Below, in pieces: positions 1-6,792 of a stretch of DNA of 10,000 nt. The translations under genes and the position numbers were made by a program. Origin of the DNA: Anaerolinea sp. (GTDB lineage: Bacteria > Chloroflexota > Anaerolineae > Anaerolineales > Anaerolineaceae); the NCBI GenBank assembly GCA_020216845.1, contig JAIWNK010000003.1, positions 1-10,000 of the forward strand, in the 5' to 3' direction. Every line of letters begins with the position of its first letter. The first letter of the stretch is position 1. The notes under the pieces are model-generated. The model saw only the letters and a program-made list of their open reading frames with translations. It was not told the origin of the DNA and ran no database searches.

Positions 1-564
1 CTCCGCATTCAGTAACACCTTTCCCACAGCTTGCCATGTAACCTCTTCCCCCATTGCAATTCCAGCCAAAGCCGAAAAACGTTCGGGGCGATGCACCCAC
101 TCATCACTCAAGGGCTTTCCCACACCCTCTGCCCCCACCACAACCAACACATGATTAACCCACCCTGGAATAGCCGGCTCATGCAACTCTGGCGCCTTGA
201 GCATTCGTTTTTTAGCTCCATCTGCCTCAACCACAATTGGAATCCCCTCGTTTTTGGCTATGCGCAACAGATGGTCGTACACCACCTCTCCAGGTGCTCC
301 AACGCGTCCATCCAATATTTTCTTCCCCGTCACCAAAACCGGACCCTCAGCCCACGACCATCTATCCCTCTCCGCATTATCTCCCACACGCTCCCAATGA
401 CAAAATGTAGCCGCTTGCTCAACAGCCAAATGCGTTGTCGTTGTCGCTATCAGCCTCATTCCAGAAGAAGCCAACTTTAACAAAACAGACGACTTCCCGC
501 CCGCCCCCACAAGCGCCAGTCGGGAAGTCGTTGAAAGGCGTAAAGCCCTGTCTAACCCAATCAC
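1..564 (-). CDS. yqeC: YqeC-family selenium-dependent molybdenum hydroxylase accessory protein (partial, 3' end outside window)
   Basis: Translating the minus strand from GTG 564 gives 188 codons open to the left edge. Visible motifs are a Walker A-like loop LVGAGGKSS (18-26), ATTTTHLAVEQA (40-51), VEADGAKKRMLKAP (112-125) and VVVGAEGVGKPLSDE (141-155) followed by VHRPERF (157-163). This set is characteristic of YqeC (TIGRFAM 'probable selenium-dependent hydroxylase accessory protein YqeC'), a P-loop protein found by comparative genomics with YqeB and SelD in genomes holding selenium-dependent molybdenum hydroxylases; its biochemical role is unsettled. The family is about 230-250 residues long, so some 50 residues are missing. 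GTG 564 lies one base after the Mo-subunit stop. No strong Shine-Dalgarno is visible, only GGGGA about 15 bases upstream, so translation probably relies on coupling. The frame is closed upstream by a stop at 592-594 and no ATG lies in between. Confidence 0.9.
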   Translation of the reverse strand, partial: MIGLDRALRLSTTSRLALVGAGGKSSVLLKLASSGMRLIATTTTHLAVEQAATFCHWERVGDNAERDRWSWAEGPVLVTGKKILDGRVGAPGEVVYDHLLRIAKNEGIPIVVEADGAKKRMLKAPELHEPAIPGWVNHVLVVVGAEGVGKPLSDEWVHRPERFSALAGIAMGEEVTWQAVGKVLLNAE

Positions 565-565
565 A

Positions 566-2776
566 TCAAGCGTCCAGTTTCCCCAATCCCCTTAAAACCC
601 GTTCTGGCGTCAATGGAAACTCGGTAAACCAAACGCCGGTTGCATCATGCAATGCTGCTGTAATCGCTGGAACTAGCGGCAAAAACGGCATCTCTCCCAT
701 TCCGCGCGCCCCCCAAGGGCCAATTGGATCAGGATATTCCAACACCACAGATTCAACACGTTCAGGAACATCCAAAATTGTCGGAATCAAATAGGTGGAT
801 AATGTGCGCGTGCGCGTTTGTCCGTTCTCCTGGATGAAATTCTCCAGCAAAGCATACCCAGCAGCCTGCACCACAGCTCCCTCAACCTGGCCTTGCACCT
901 GTTGTGGATTGATTGCCCGCCCCACATCGTCCACACAAACCACACGCTTCAAAAAGATTTGCCCGGTCTCCGTGTCTAGCTCAATTTCAGCGCTCTCGGC
1001 CACATATCCATAGGCAAAATTTGGCTCCGACTTTCCCGTTTCAGGGTCATAGGGAGTTGTACGCGGTGGACGGTACTGATACGTACCAATTGCTGGACGT
1101 TCCTCATTTTCCCATTTCGCTAGCGCCGCCTGAGCGGCACCACGAATAGCATTCCCCGCCATAAACGTCATTCGAGAAGCAGAAACACTCCCCGAATTTT
1201 CTGTTGTCGCCGTATCCGAAGTCACTAGATGCACTTTTTCTAAAGCAATTCCCAACGCCTCTGCCGCCATTTGAGCAAAAACAGTATGAGATCCCTGTCC
1301 AACATCAGCGCCAGCATGATATAAAATTGCCTCTTCAATCTCATCCTGTCCCCGTAGCTCAATTGTTGCCATACATTGTTCAGGCGCCCCAAACGAAAAG
1401 CCAACGTTTTTGAACGCGCAAGCAAATCCTCGACCATGCAACAAGCCATCGTTTCCACAAGCTTTTGCTGGTCGTCGCCATTGATCTCCATCCTGCTCCC
1501 AACCGCTTCGCAGCGCGCAAGTTTCAACGACTTGTGCAATACTAACCCCCTTAGGCAAAGGCGTCCCTACTGAAAGCAAGTCACCTTCGCGCAGCACATT
1601 GCGCATCCGCAATTCAACCGGATCCATTCCCAGCTTCTCAGCCAAACGGTTCATTTGAGACTCGGCAGCAAACGCCCCCTGTGGGCCACCAAACCCTCGA
1701 AATGCTCCGCCAGGAATATTGTTCGTGTAAACGGCATAACTATCCACTTTGACGTTCGGAATCTGATATGGCCCCGTACACATCAGTGTCGCATTTCCCA
1801 ACACCTTGGTTGAAGTATAGGCATAAGCACCCCCATCTGCAACCACTTCAGCCTCTGCTGCAATCACCTTTCCTTCTCGTGTCGCCCCCCAACGCGTCCG
1901 AATTCGGTATAGATGACGCTTGTGATGACCAATAATGGACTCTTCTCGACTCCAAATAATCTTAACCGGGCGCGGTTTCCCAATTTGCTGTAAGCGCCAA
2001 GCTGCTAGCGCCAACACAATCTGCACCGACATATCTTCACGCCCGCCAAACGCCCCACCAATTGCTGGATAAATTACCCGCACCTTTTCCAATGGCAAAT
2101 GCAGCGCATGGGCAATTTGTTCCTGATCCTCATGCGTCCATTGCCCACCAACAATCACTGTTACGCGCCCTTCCTCATCAATATACCCCAAGCCTGCTTC
2201 GGGTTGCAAAAATGCATGTTCTTGCACTGGCGTCACATACTCATCCTCAACAATCACATCCGCTTTCGCAAATGCCGCCTCACAATCCCCCTTACGAATG
2301 CGAAAATGGCAAAAAACGTTACTTCCGCGGTCCGGATGAATCAAGACATCAGAATGGATAGCATCTCGAACATCACCAATGATCGGCAAATCTTCATAGT
2401 CCACTCGAATTGCCCGAAGCGCCTCTTGGGCGATTTGCTCTGTCTCAGCAACCACCACAGCCACCTGATCGCCAATAAAACGCACTCGATCCGCATACAA
2501 TTTGCTTGAACCGGGCCCGCACAACACAGGTTGATCCGGCATAATTAAACCATATTCGTTTACCGGCACATCGCGCGCCGTCAAAACCAACAACACGCCT
2601 GGCATCGCCTCTGCAGCGGAAACATCAATCGCGCGGATCAAAGCGTGTGGCCGATTTGCAAACAGAATTTTCATGTAAGCCTGCCCAGGCAAATTAATAT
2701 CGCCCGGATATAACGCCTCACCGCGCACCTTAGCAACCGCATCCACTCGCTGAACCGACTGACCAATATACGTCAT
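566..2776 (-). CDS. Molybdenum hydroxylase, molybdopterin-binding catalytic subunit (736 aa)
   Basis: Stand-alone large subunit of the xanthine dehydrogenase family, of normal length. Residues 10-135 form the hammerhead domain (VDAVAKVRGEALYPGDI), followed by the two Moco-binding domains. Motifs are GGQWTHEDQ (210-218; Q212 for the cofactor), GGAFGGRE (240-247), AFRGFGGPQG (358-367), GADVGQGSHT (489-498) and GARGMGE (689-695), whose E695 fits the catalytic glutamate. E247 and F362 match bovine Glu802 and Phe914 by eye, but N328 occupies the place of Arg880, so xanthine is not assured as substrate. An in-frame TTG at 2803 would add nine residues. ATG 2776 is preferred because AGGAGGT lies at 2780-2786, although only 3 bases away, and because the family starts just before the VDAxxKVxG segment. 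The FAD and FeS modules come from the fused gene upstream; the yqeC-like gene follows after one base. Confidence 0.93.
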   Translation of the reverse strand: MTYIGQSVQRVDAVAKVRGEALYPGDINLPGQAYMKILFANRPHALIRAIDVSAAEAMPGVLLVLTARDVPVNEYGLIMPDQPVLCGPGSSKLYADRVRFIGDQVAVVVAETEQIAQEALRAIRVDYEDLPIIGDVRDAIHSDVLIHPDRGSNVFCHFRIRKGDCEAAFAKADVIVEDEYVTPVQEHAFLQPEAGLGYIDEEGRVTVIVGGQWTHEDQEQIAHALHLPLEKVRVIYPAIGGAFGGREDMSVQIVLALAAWRLQQIGKPRPVKIIWSREESIIGHHKRHLYRIRTRWGATREGKVIAAEAEVVADGGAYAYTSTKVLGNATLMCTGPYQIPNVKVDSYAVYTNNIPGGAFRGFGGPQGAFAAESQMNRLAEKLGMDPVELRMRNVLREGDLLSVGTPLPKGVSIAQVVETCALRSGWEQDGDQWRRPAKACGNDGLLHGRGFACAFKNVGFSFGAPEQCMATIELRGQDEIEEAILYHAGADVGQGSHTVFAQMAAEALGIALEKVHLVTSDTATTENSGSVSASRMTFMAGNAIRGAAQAALAKWENEERPAIGTYQYRPPRTTPYDPETGKSEPNFAYGYVAESAEIELDTETGQIFLKRVVCVDDVGRAINPQQVQGQVEGAVVQAAGYALLENFIQENGQTRTRTLSTYLIPTILDVPERVESVVLEYPDPIGPWGARGMGEMPFLPLVPAITAALHDATGVWFTEFPLTPERVLRGLGKLDA

Positions 2777-2779
2777 GTG

Positions 2780-2794
2780 ACCTCCTGTCCTCCT
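2780..2794 (-). promoter_or_regulatory. Tandem Shine-Dalgarno motifs before the Mo subunit gene
   Basis: The 29-base gap before ATG 2776 holds two AGGAGG copies on the minus strand, at 2789-2794 and 2781-2786, separated by two bases. The nearer one is only 4 bases from the ATG and the farther one 12 bases, so neither has ideal spacing. This region decides ATG 2776 over the upstream in-frame TTG at 2803. Confidence 0.75.
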
Positions 2795-2805
2795 ATTTTC
2801 CAAAA

Positions 2806-3201
2806 TCAGCGGCTCTTCTTCTTGTTACGGATTGCAACAGGTGGCACATCAAGCGGACCGTAACGCTTGGGGCCAAACATGCCATACAACATAAAAGAGA
2901 CAAACTGCATCAAGGCAAAAAACAAAAATGCCAGAATAACAGTCAGCAAAGCTTTGACAAACAACAAAGGGTCTTGTCCCAATTTGCCAAGCATCTCTAC
3001 CCCCTCCGTGTTATACAACCCAGAAGGAATACGATACCAACCATTCACCTTGTTCAGTTGAATTAAAGTCAATGCTCCAAAATAACCTAAGATAGGTGCC
3101 AGCAAAAAGAAAACAAACCCAATCCCACGCCAAATAGCATGAGGTTCAGTAGTTTTTTTCGGCCCTTGCGCTTGCCGTACAGAAGAAGAATACTTACCCA
3201 T
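2806..3201 (-). CDS. Small membrane protein with two predicted transmembrane segments, unknown function
   Basis: I do not recognise this family. The 131-residue protein has a basic, polar N-terminus (1-22), a hydrophobic segment at about 26-48 (FVFFLLAPILGYFG core), a polar loop of about 30 residues with a Tyr/Gly-rich stretch (55-63), and a second hydrophobic segment at about 82-108 (LLTVILAFLFFALM core). The tail runs GPKRYGPLDVPP (110-121) and ends in RNKKKSR, so by the positive-inside rule both ends are probably cytoplasmic. It has no cysteine or other obvious redox ligand. A start at 3228 would add nine residues, but ATG 3201 has GGAGGT at 3207-3212, 5 bases upstream. It overlaps the FAD-FeS gene by 8 bases and precedes the Mo subunit by 29 bases, so it is cotranscribed between two subunits of one enzyme. 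A membrane anchor or a passenger housekeeping protein are both possible. Confidence 0.85.
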   Translation of the reverse strand: MGKYSSSVRQAQGPKKTTEPHAIWRGIGFVFFLLAPILGYFGALTLIQLNKVNGWYRIPSGLYNTEGVEMLGKLGQDPLLFVKALLTVILAFLFFALMQFVSFMLYGMFGPKRYGPLDVPPVAIRNKKKSR

Positions 3202-4645
3202 TTCGAACCTCCGAATTTTTATTTTCAATCACGTGTTCAATCGCCTCAATAATTTTATAATATCCCGTGCAACGGCACAAGTTCCCAGCCAAAGCCTGAC
3301 GAATATCATCCAACGTTGGTTTTGAACGTTCTTCCAAAAGCTTAACAGATGACATAATCAAACCTGGCGTACAATACCCACACTGCACAGCTCCAGCTCG
3401 AACAAAACCTTCTTGAACCGGATGTAAAGTCTCATCAGCCAAACCTTCAATTGTAACAACTTCAGCTCCATGCGCTCGCGGCGCAGGCACCAAACAGCTC
3501 ATCACTGCCACTCCATCCAAAAACACCGTACAGGCCCCGCACTCACCCTCTGCACAGCCTTCCTTTGAACCAATCAACTCTGCATCCTCACGCAACAAAC
3601 GCAGCAAAGATTTATCTCGCCCATTCTCAAAGCGGTATGGCTTACCATTAATCACCGTTTCAATTGAATCATCCATACGCCACGGCTTGGCCAAAGGCTT
3701 CCTTTGGCCTCCTGCACCCGTCAACAAAACTGGCACCTCCGGGAATCCATCTTGCTCCCGACCATCACGAATAGCAATCAAAGCACGTTTTGCCAAAACG
3801 CCACTCATGTGTTTGCGATACGATGCCGAACCGCGCACGTCACTGATAGGACGTGTCGCTTCCCTGACCAATTCTGCCGCCCGAATAATCACATCCTCTT
3901 CAAGCGTCTTTCCAACCAAAAATTTCTCCGCCTCTTCTGCATGAAGAATTACTGGGGATACTGCCCCCAACGTAATCGCAGCTCGCTCAATAACCCTTCC
4001 AGTCACCTCTCCAGAAACAGGCGACTTACCAGCAAAAGATAAAATTACCGCAATATTTACCAGAGAAATTGCTTGCGCCCGACGCAAAGCATACTTAATA
4101 AATATTCCGCGCTCATTTTCCTTCATCACAGGGAAAGCCAAATCAACCACCATCTCATCCGGTTGCATTACCGTCCGTCTTACCCCTTGATAGAAATCCG
4201 CTAATGACAAATGTCGCTCTCCGCGCACCGAACGTAAAGTCACAACGGCTCCCAGTGCCATTAACGGGGTAATTGTATCGTTCGCAGGTGAAGCAGTAAC
4301 CACATTGCCAACCACCGTACCACGATTGCGAATTTGAGGCGAGCCCACTTCCCACGCCGCCCTTACCAAAGGGTAGGCATATGAACGCAATAATTTTGAT
4401 CCCACACAATCGTTATGCGTCACCAATGGCCCTAAATGCACCCAGCCATTTTCATCCATCGTGATGCTGTCCAACCCAGCTATTCCAGTAATATCTACCA
4501 GACTTTCCACCCCTGGACGTTGACCTCGTTCAAGCTCCAGCATCAGGTCCGTTGCCCCAGCAACAATCCGTGCCGATCCTTGTTTCTCAGCCAACTCATT
4601 CAGCACATCTTCAATTTTAGTTGCCCGCAAGTACGATTTCCACAT
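3194..4645 (-). CDS. Molybdenum hydroxylase electron-transfer subunit, FAD-binding domain fused to C-terminal [2Fe-2S] domain
   Basis: The 483-residue chain joins two subunits that are usually separate. Residues 1-290 are the FAD subunit: AGATDLM (29-35) and GTVVGNVVTASPANDT (109-124) are the FAD pyrophosphate-binding loops, and SYRKHMSGVLAKRAL (275-289) closes its C-terminal domain. After a linker (about 293-325) residues 326-475 form the two-cluster iron-sulfur subunit: C364, C369, C372, C384, then C422, C425, C457 and C459, with QCGYCTP and NLCRCTG intact. All expected cluster ligands are present. The order FAD then FeS is the reverse of eukaryotic xanthine dehydrogenase (FeS-FAD-Mo). It should carry electrons from the 736-residue Mo subunit encoded two genes downstream. 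The ATG has AGGAGA at 4652-4657, 6 bases upstream, overlapping the xdhC stop. The electron acceptor cannot be inferred. Confidence 0.93.
   Translation of the reverse strand: MWKSYLRATKIEDVLNELAEKQGSARIVAGATDLMLELERGQRPGVESLVDITGIAGLDSITMDENGWVHLGPLVTHNDCVGSKLLRSYAYPLVRAAWEVGSPQIRNRGTVVGNVVTASPANDTITPLMALGAVVTLRSVRGERHLSLADFYQGVRRTVMQPDEMVVDLAFPVMKENERGIFIKYALRRAQAISLVNIAVILSFAGKSPVSGEVTGRVIERAAITLGAVSPVILHAEEAEKFLVGKTLEEDVIIRAAELVREATRPISDVRGSASYRKHMSGVLAKRALIAIRDGREQDGFPEVPVLLTGAGGQRKPLAKPWRMDDSIETVINGKPYRFENGRDKSLLRLLREDAELIGSKEGCAEGECGACTVFLDGVAVMSCLVPAPRAHGAEVVTIEGLADETLHPVQEGFVRAGAVQCGYCTPGLIMSSVKLLEERSKPTLDDIRQALAGNLCRCTGYYKIIEAIEHVIENKNSEVRNG
3207..3212 (-). promoter_or_regulatory. Ribosome binding site that decides the membrane-protein start
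   Basis: GGAGGT on the minus strand, 5 bases before ATG 3201 and inside the last codons of the FAD-FeS gene. It favours the 131-residue form over a start at 3228. Confidence 0.85.
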
Positions 4646-4651
4646 AATTAC

Positions 4652-4657
4652 TCTCCT
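4652..4657 (-). promoter_or_regulatory. Ribosome binding site of the FAD-FeS fusion gene
   Basis: AGGAGA on the minus strand, 6 bases before ATG 4645. It overlaps the TAG stop of xdhC (4656-4658), so the ribosome leaving xdhC ends on this site. Confidence 0.8.
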
Positions 4658-5444
4658 ACTCCTTCATTTGCTTGCCCGTTCCACGACGACGGAGCATAAT
4701 TATCTCGGCCATAATACTGACTGCAATTTCTTCTGGCGTTTCAGCCTCAAGTTCAAGGCCCATTGGCGAATGTACCACATTCAGCTCACTCTCCGCTACT
4801 CCTGCTTCCAACAACGCCTTGCGTGTTACCGCCCAACGCCGCTTGGATCCAATCACACCAATATATCCCGGCTTTGCCGCCAGCAGCGCCGGCAGCCCCT
4901 CCACATCCACTGAGGAACCTCGTGTTGTCAAAACCAAATACGTACTCGGGCCAATCCGCAAACAATTTGGCAGCTCTGCCATTGGCACCGGATAAAATGC
5001 ATCCGCCTCAGGGTTTTCCTCAGGAGTACAAAATTCTGCCCGGTCATCCGCAACAGCCACCTGAAACCCCAACCAATGCGCCAAATGCACAACCGCCTTG
5101 CCCACATGTCCAGCACCAATCACCACAACCGTAGGGCGAGGAAAAATCGGCTCCACAAACACCTCCAAACTTCCCCCACAAACCCCCACGTCACCACGCT
5201 CCGGAGAAACCATCGAATAATGTAACAAACGCGCCACGCCATCCTTCATTACTTCCGCAGCTTCTTGGCGAACCCGCAATTCAACTTCACCTCCGCCAAC
5301 ACTGCCCACAATACGCCCATCAGCATAAATCAGCATTTTACTACCCGCATGGCGCGGCGTAGAACCTTGACTATGAACGATGGTACACAGCACCCCCCAG
5401 TCGCCATTTTTTTCCAAATCAGCCAATGCCTGATAGATAGACAT
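4656..5444 (-). CDS. xdhC: XdhC/CoxI-family molybdenum hydroxylase maturation factor
   Basis: The 262-residue protein has the two expected parts: an N-terminal XdhC/CoxI domain with GSTPRHAGSKM (27-37), GSVGGGEVE (47-55) and CGGSLEVFVEP (89-99), and a C-terminal Rossmann domain with VIGAGHVGKAV (108-118), IGSKRR (198-203) and ETPEEIAVSI (235-244). Rhodobacter XdhC binds Mo cofactor, promotes its sulfuration by a cysteine desulfurase and hands it to the hydroxylase; it is not part of the mature enzyme. Here it probably serves one or both operon hydroxylases. The segment TTRGSSVD (173-180) has Ser where many relatives, as I recall them, have His (TRGHxxD). The length and single Rossmann domain argue against YqeB, a different SDMH-associated protein. 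The ATG lies one base after the pyrophosphatase stop, with GGAG at 5452-5455 inside the end of that gene, so translation is probably coupled. Confidence 0.92.
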   Translation of the reverse strand: MSIYQALADLEKNGDWGVLCTIVHSQGSTPRHAGSKMLIYADGRIVGSVGGGEVELRVRQEAAEVMKDGVARLLHYSMVSPERGDVGVCGGSLEVFVEPIFPRPTVVVIGAGHVGKAVVHLAHWLGFQVAVADDRAEFCTPEENPEADAFYPVPMAELPNCLRIGPSTYLVLTTRGSSVDVEGLPALLAAKPGYIGVIGSKRRWAVTRKALLEAGVAESELNVVHSPMGLELEAETPEEIAVSIMAEIIMLRRRGTGKQMKE

Positions 5445-5445
5445 C

Positions 5446-6792
5446 TCACCGCTCCAACAGTCCTAACACCACCGGCAAAAGCTGCTTTTTGCGGCTAACC
5501 ACACCCGTTGCCAGGCGAGTGCCATCTGCTTGTGGCGGATATGGCAAATCATCCAGAATCGGTGGCGCATTAACTGTTAGTAAACGACTTGAACCGCGCA
5601 CCACATCTGTCACCATGAGCATTGCAAAATCCAACCCCTTACCCTCGCGCAATCCATCCAACGCCGCATTCAATTGCTCCAAATGCTCGCTTAATTCATA
5701 CAAATCACTCACTTCAGCTTGCGCAATTGCAAACTGATAGCGTTCCGTGCGATAAATCTTCATATCAGTCGAAACAACCTCGCGCGGCGAACGCGCCCCC
5801 AAGCCAGCACCCGCTTGGAGCACCTTTTGTCCAAAAGACTGAATTGTCTCGTCCATCAAAACACTGCCGCCCACAAATGCCCAACGCGCCAGGCGCTCTG
5901 CTGCTTCGCGATCGCGTTCTGTCGTTGTTGGCGAAGTCAGAATCAGCGTATCAGATAACAAACCCGCCAGCATCATCCCACTTAACTCCGGCGGAGCACT
6001 GAGCCCCGCCGCCTCGATCCGCTCTGATACCAGCGTACTCGTGCTACCGACAATATCCACCGTGAACTTAATCGGCACATGTGTTGAAGGATTGCCCAAA
6101 CGGTGATGATCCAAAATCTCCAACAAATCGGCCTCATCTAGCGAAGCAACAGCTTGTTGGGCCTCATTATGATCTACTAAAACCAAGCGCAATCGAGGCG
6201 GATTCAACAAATCTCGCTGCCGGCAAATTCCCAAATATCGTCCGGTTTCATCCAACACCCAAAACTCATCCCCCTCCTCGCGCAACAAGCGATTTAAAAC
6301 ATCGCGAATGCGGGTAGTAGCCTGAAATTTCGGCACCTTGGTTGTTGTTGCCTGTAAAGCAGGCAATTCTAACAAATCTGCCACCCGCATTTCGCGTTGC
6401 CGAGGTGTCGGGCCCAACAAATGCGTCAAATAATCAAATAAGCTGCGCCCAGTCACCAAACCATACGGTGTTCCATCCGCATTAACAACAGGGCAAATGC
6501 CCCCCGTCCGTCCAGCAATTGCCCAGGCTTCTCGCAATGGTCGGTCTGGCAAAATTGTATTCAACCGACGCATAACCGATTCAAATCTTGGAGAAGCATC
6601 TGTCAATAATAGCGGGGCTTCCAAGCCCAAATAGCGCAGCACCCAGCTTGTTTGTGTATTCAACGCCCCAGCGCGTGCCGCCACCGTATCCATGCCATCT
6701 CGCTCGCGCAAACACCACGCATACCCCATGGCTGATGCCACCGAGTCCGTATCAGGATTAACATGGCCAATCACATAAACCGGATTTGTCAC
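5446..6792 (-). CDS. ppaC: Manganese-dependent inorganic pyrophosphatase (family II) with CBS pair
   Basis: Hydrolyses pyrophosphate to two phosphates. The 448-residue protein shows the DHH-family metal ligands: GHVNPDTDS (9-17; H10, D14, D16), VDHNE (D207), LDHH (H229, H230) and SDTLILTSPTTT (D281). The DHHA2 domain ends with the substrate-binding SRKKQ motif (433-437). About 140 residues between D16 and D207 hold two CBS repeats (roughly 60-125 and 135-197) with no room for a DRTGG domain. CBS-containing members of this family are inhibited by AMP or ADP and can be activated by ATP, so adenylate control is likely. An earlier in-frame GTG at 6831 exists, but the GTG at 6792 is preferred: AAGGAGG at 6799-6805 lies 6 bases upstream, the start overlaps the preceding stop as GTGA, and the family normally begins just before the GHxNPDTDS strand. 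Its place inside a hydroxylase operon is unusual. Confidence 0.93.
   Translation of the reverse strand: MTNPVYVIGHVNPDTDSVASAMGYAWCLRERDGMDTVAARAGALNTQTSWVLRYLGLEAPLLLTDASPRFESVMRRLNTILPDRPLREAWAIAGRTGGICPVVNADGTPYGLVTGRSLFDYLTHLLGPTPRQREMRVADLLELPALQATTTKVPKFQATTRIRDVLNRLLREEGDEFWVLDETGRYLGICRQRDLLNPPRLRLVLVDHNEAQQAVASLDEADLLEILDHHRLGNPSTHVPIKFTVDIVGSTSTLVSERIEAAGLSAPPELSGMMLAGLLSDTLILTSPTTTERDREAAERLARWAFVGGSVLMDETIQSFGQKVLQAGAGLGARSPREVVSTDMKIYRTERYQFAIAQAEVSDLYELSEHLEQLNAALDGLREGKGLDFAMLMVTDVVRGSSRLLTVNAPPILDDLPYPPQADGTRLATGVVSRKKQLLPVVLGLLER

Noticed and set aside
31..480. Plus-strand open frame of 149 codons at the left end
   Set aside because: It lies antisense to the yqeC frame, which shows clear family motifs; its own translation has no recognisable domain and an odd, Ser/His/Asn-rich composition.
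1240..1539. Minus-strand frame of 99 codons inside the 736-residue Mo subunit gene
   Set aside because: It overlaps a Mo-binding domain whose own frame is unbroken, and its product resembles nothing known to me.
2777..2803. TTG start at 2803 for the Mo subunit
   Set aside because: The nine extra codons read through two AGGAGG motifs, and the family does not need the extension.
3194..3228. Membrane-protein start at 3228
   Set aside because: It would lengthen the overlap with the FAD-FeS gene to 35 bases, while ATG 3201 has a well-placed GGAGGT.
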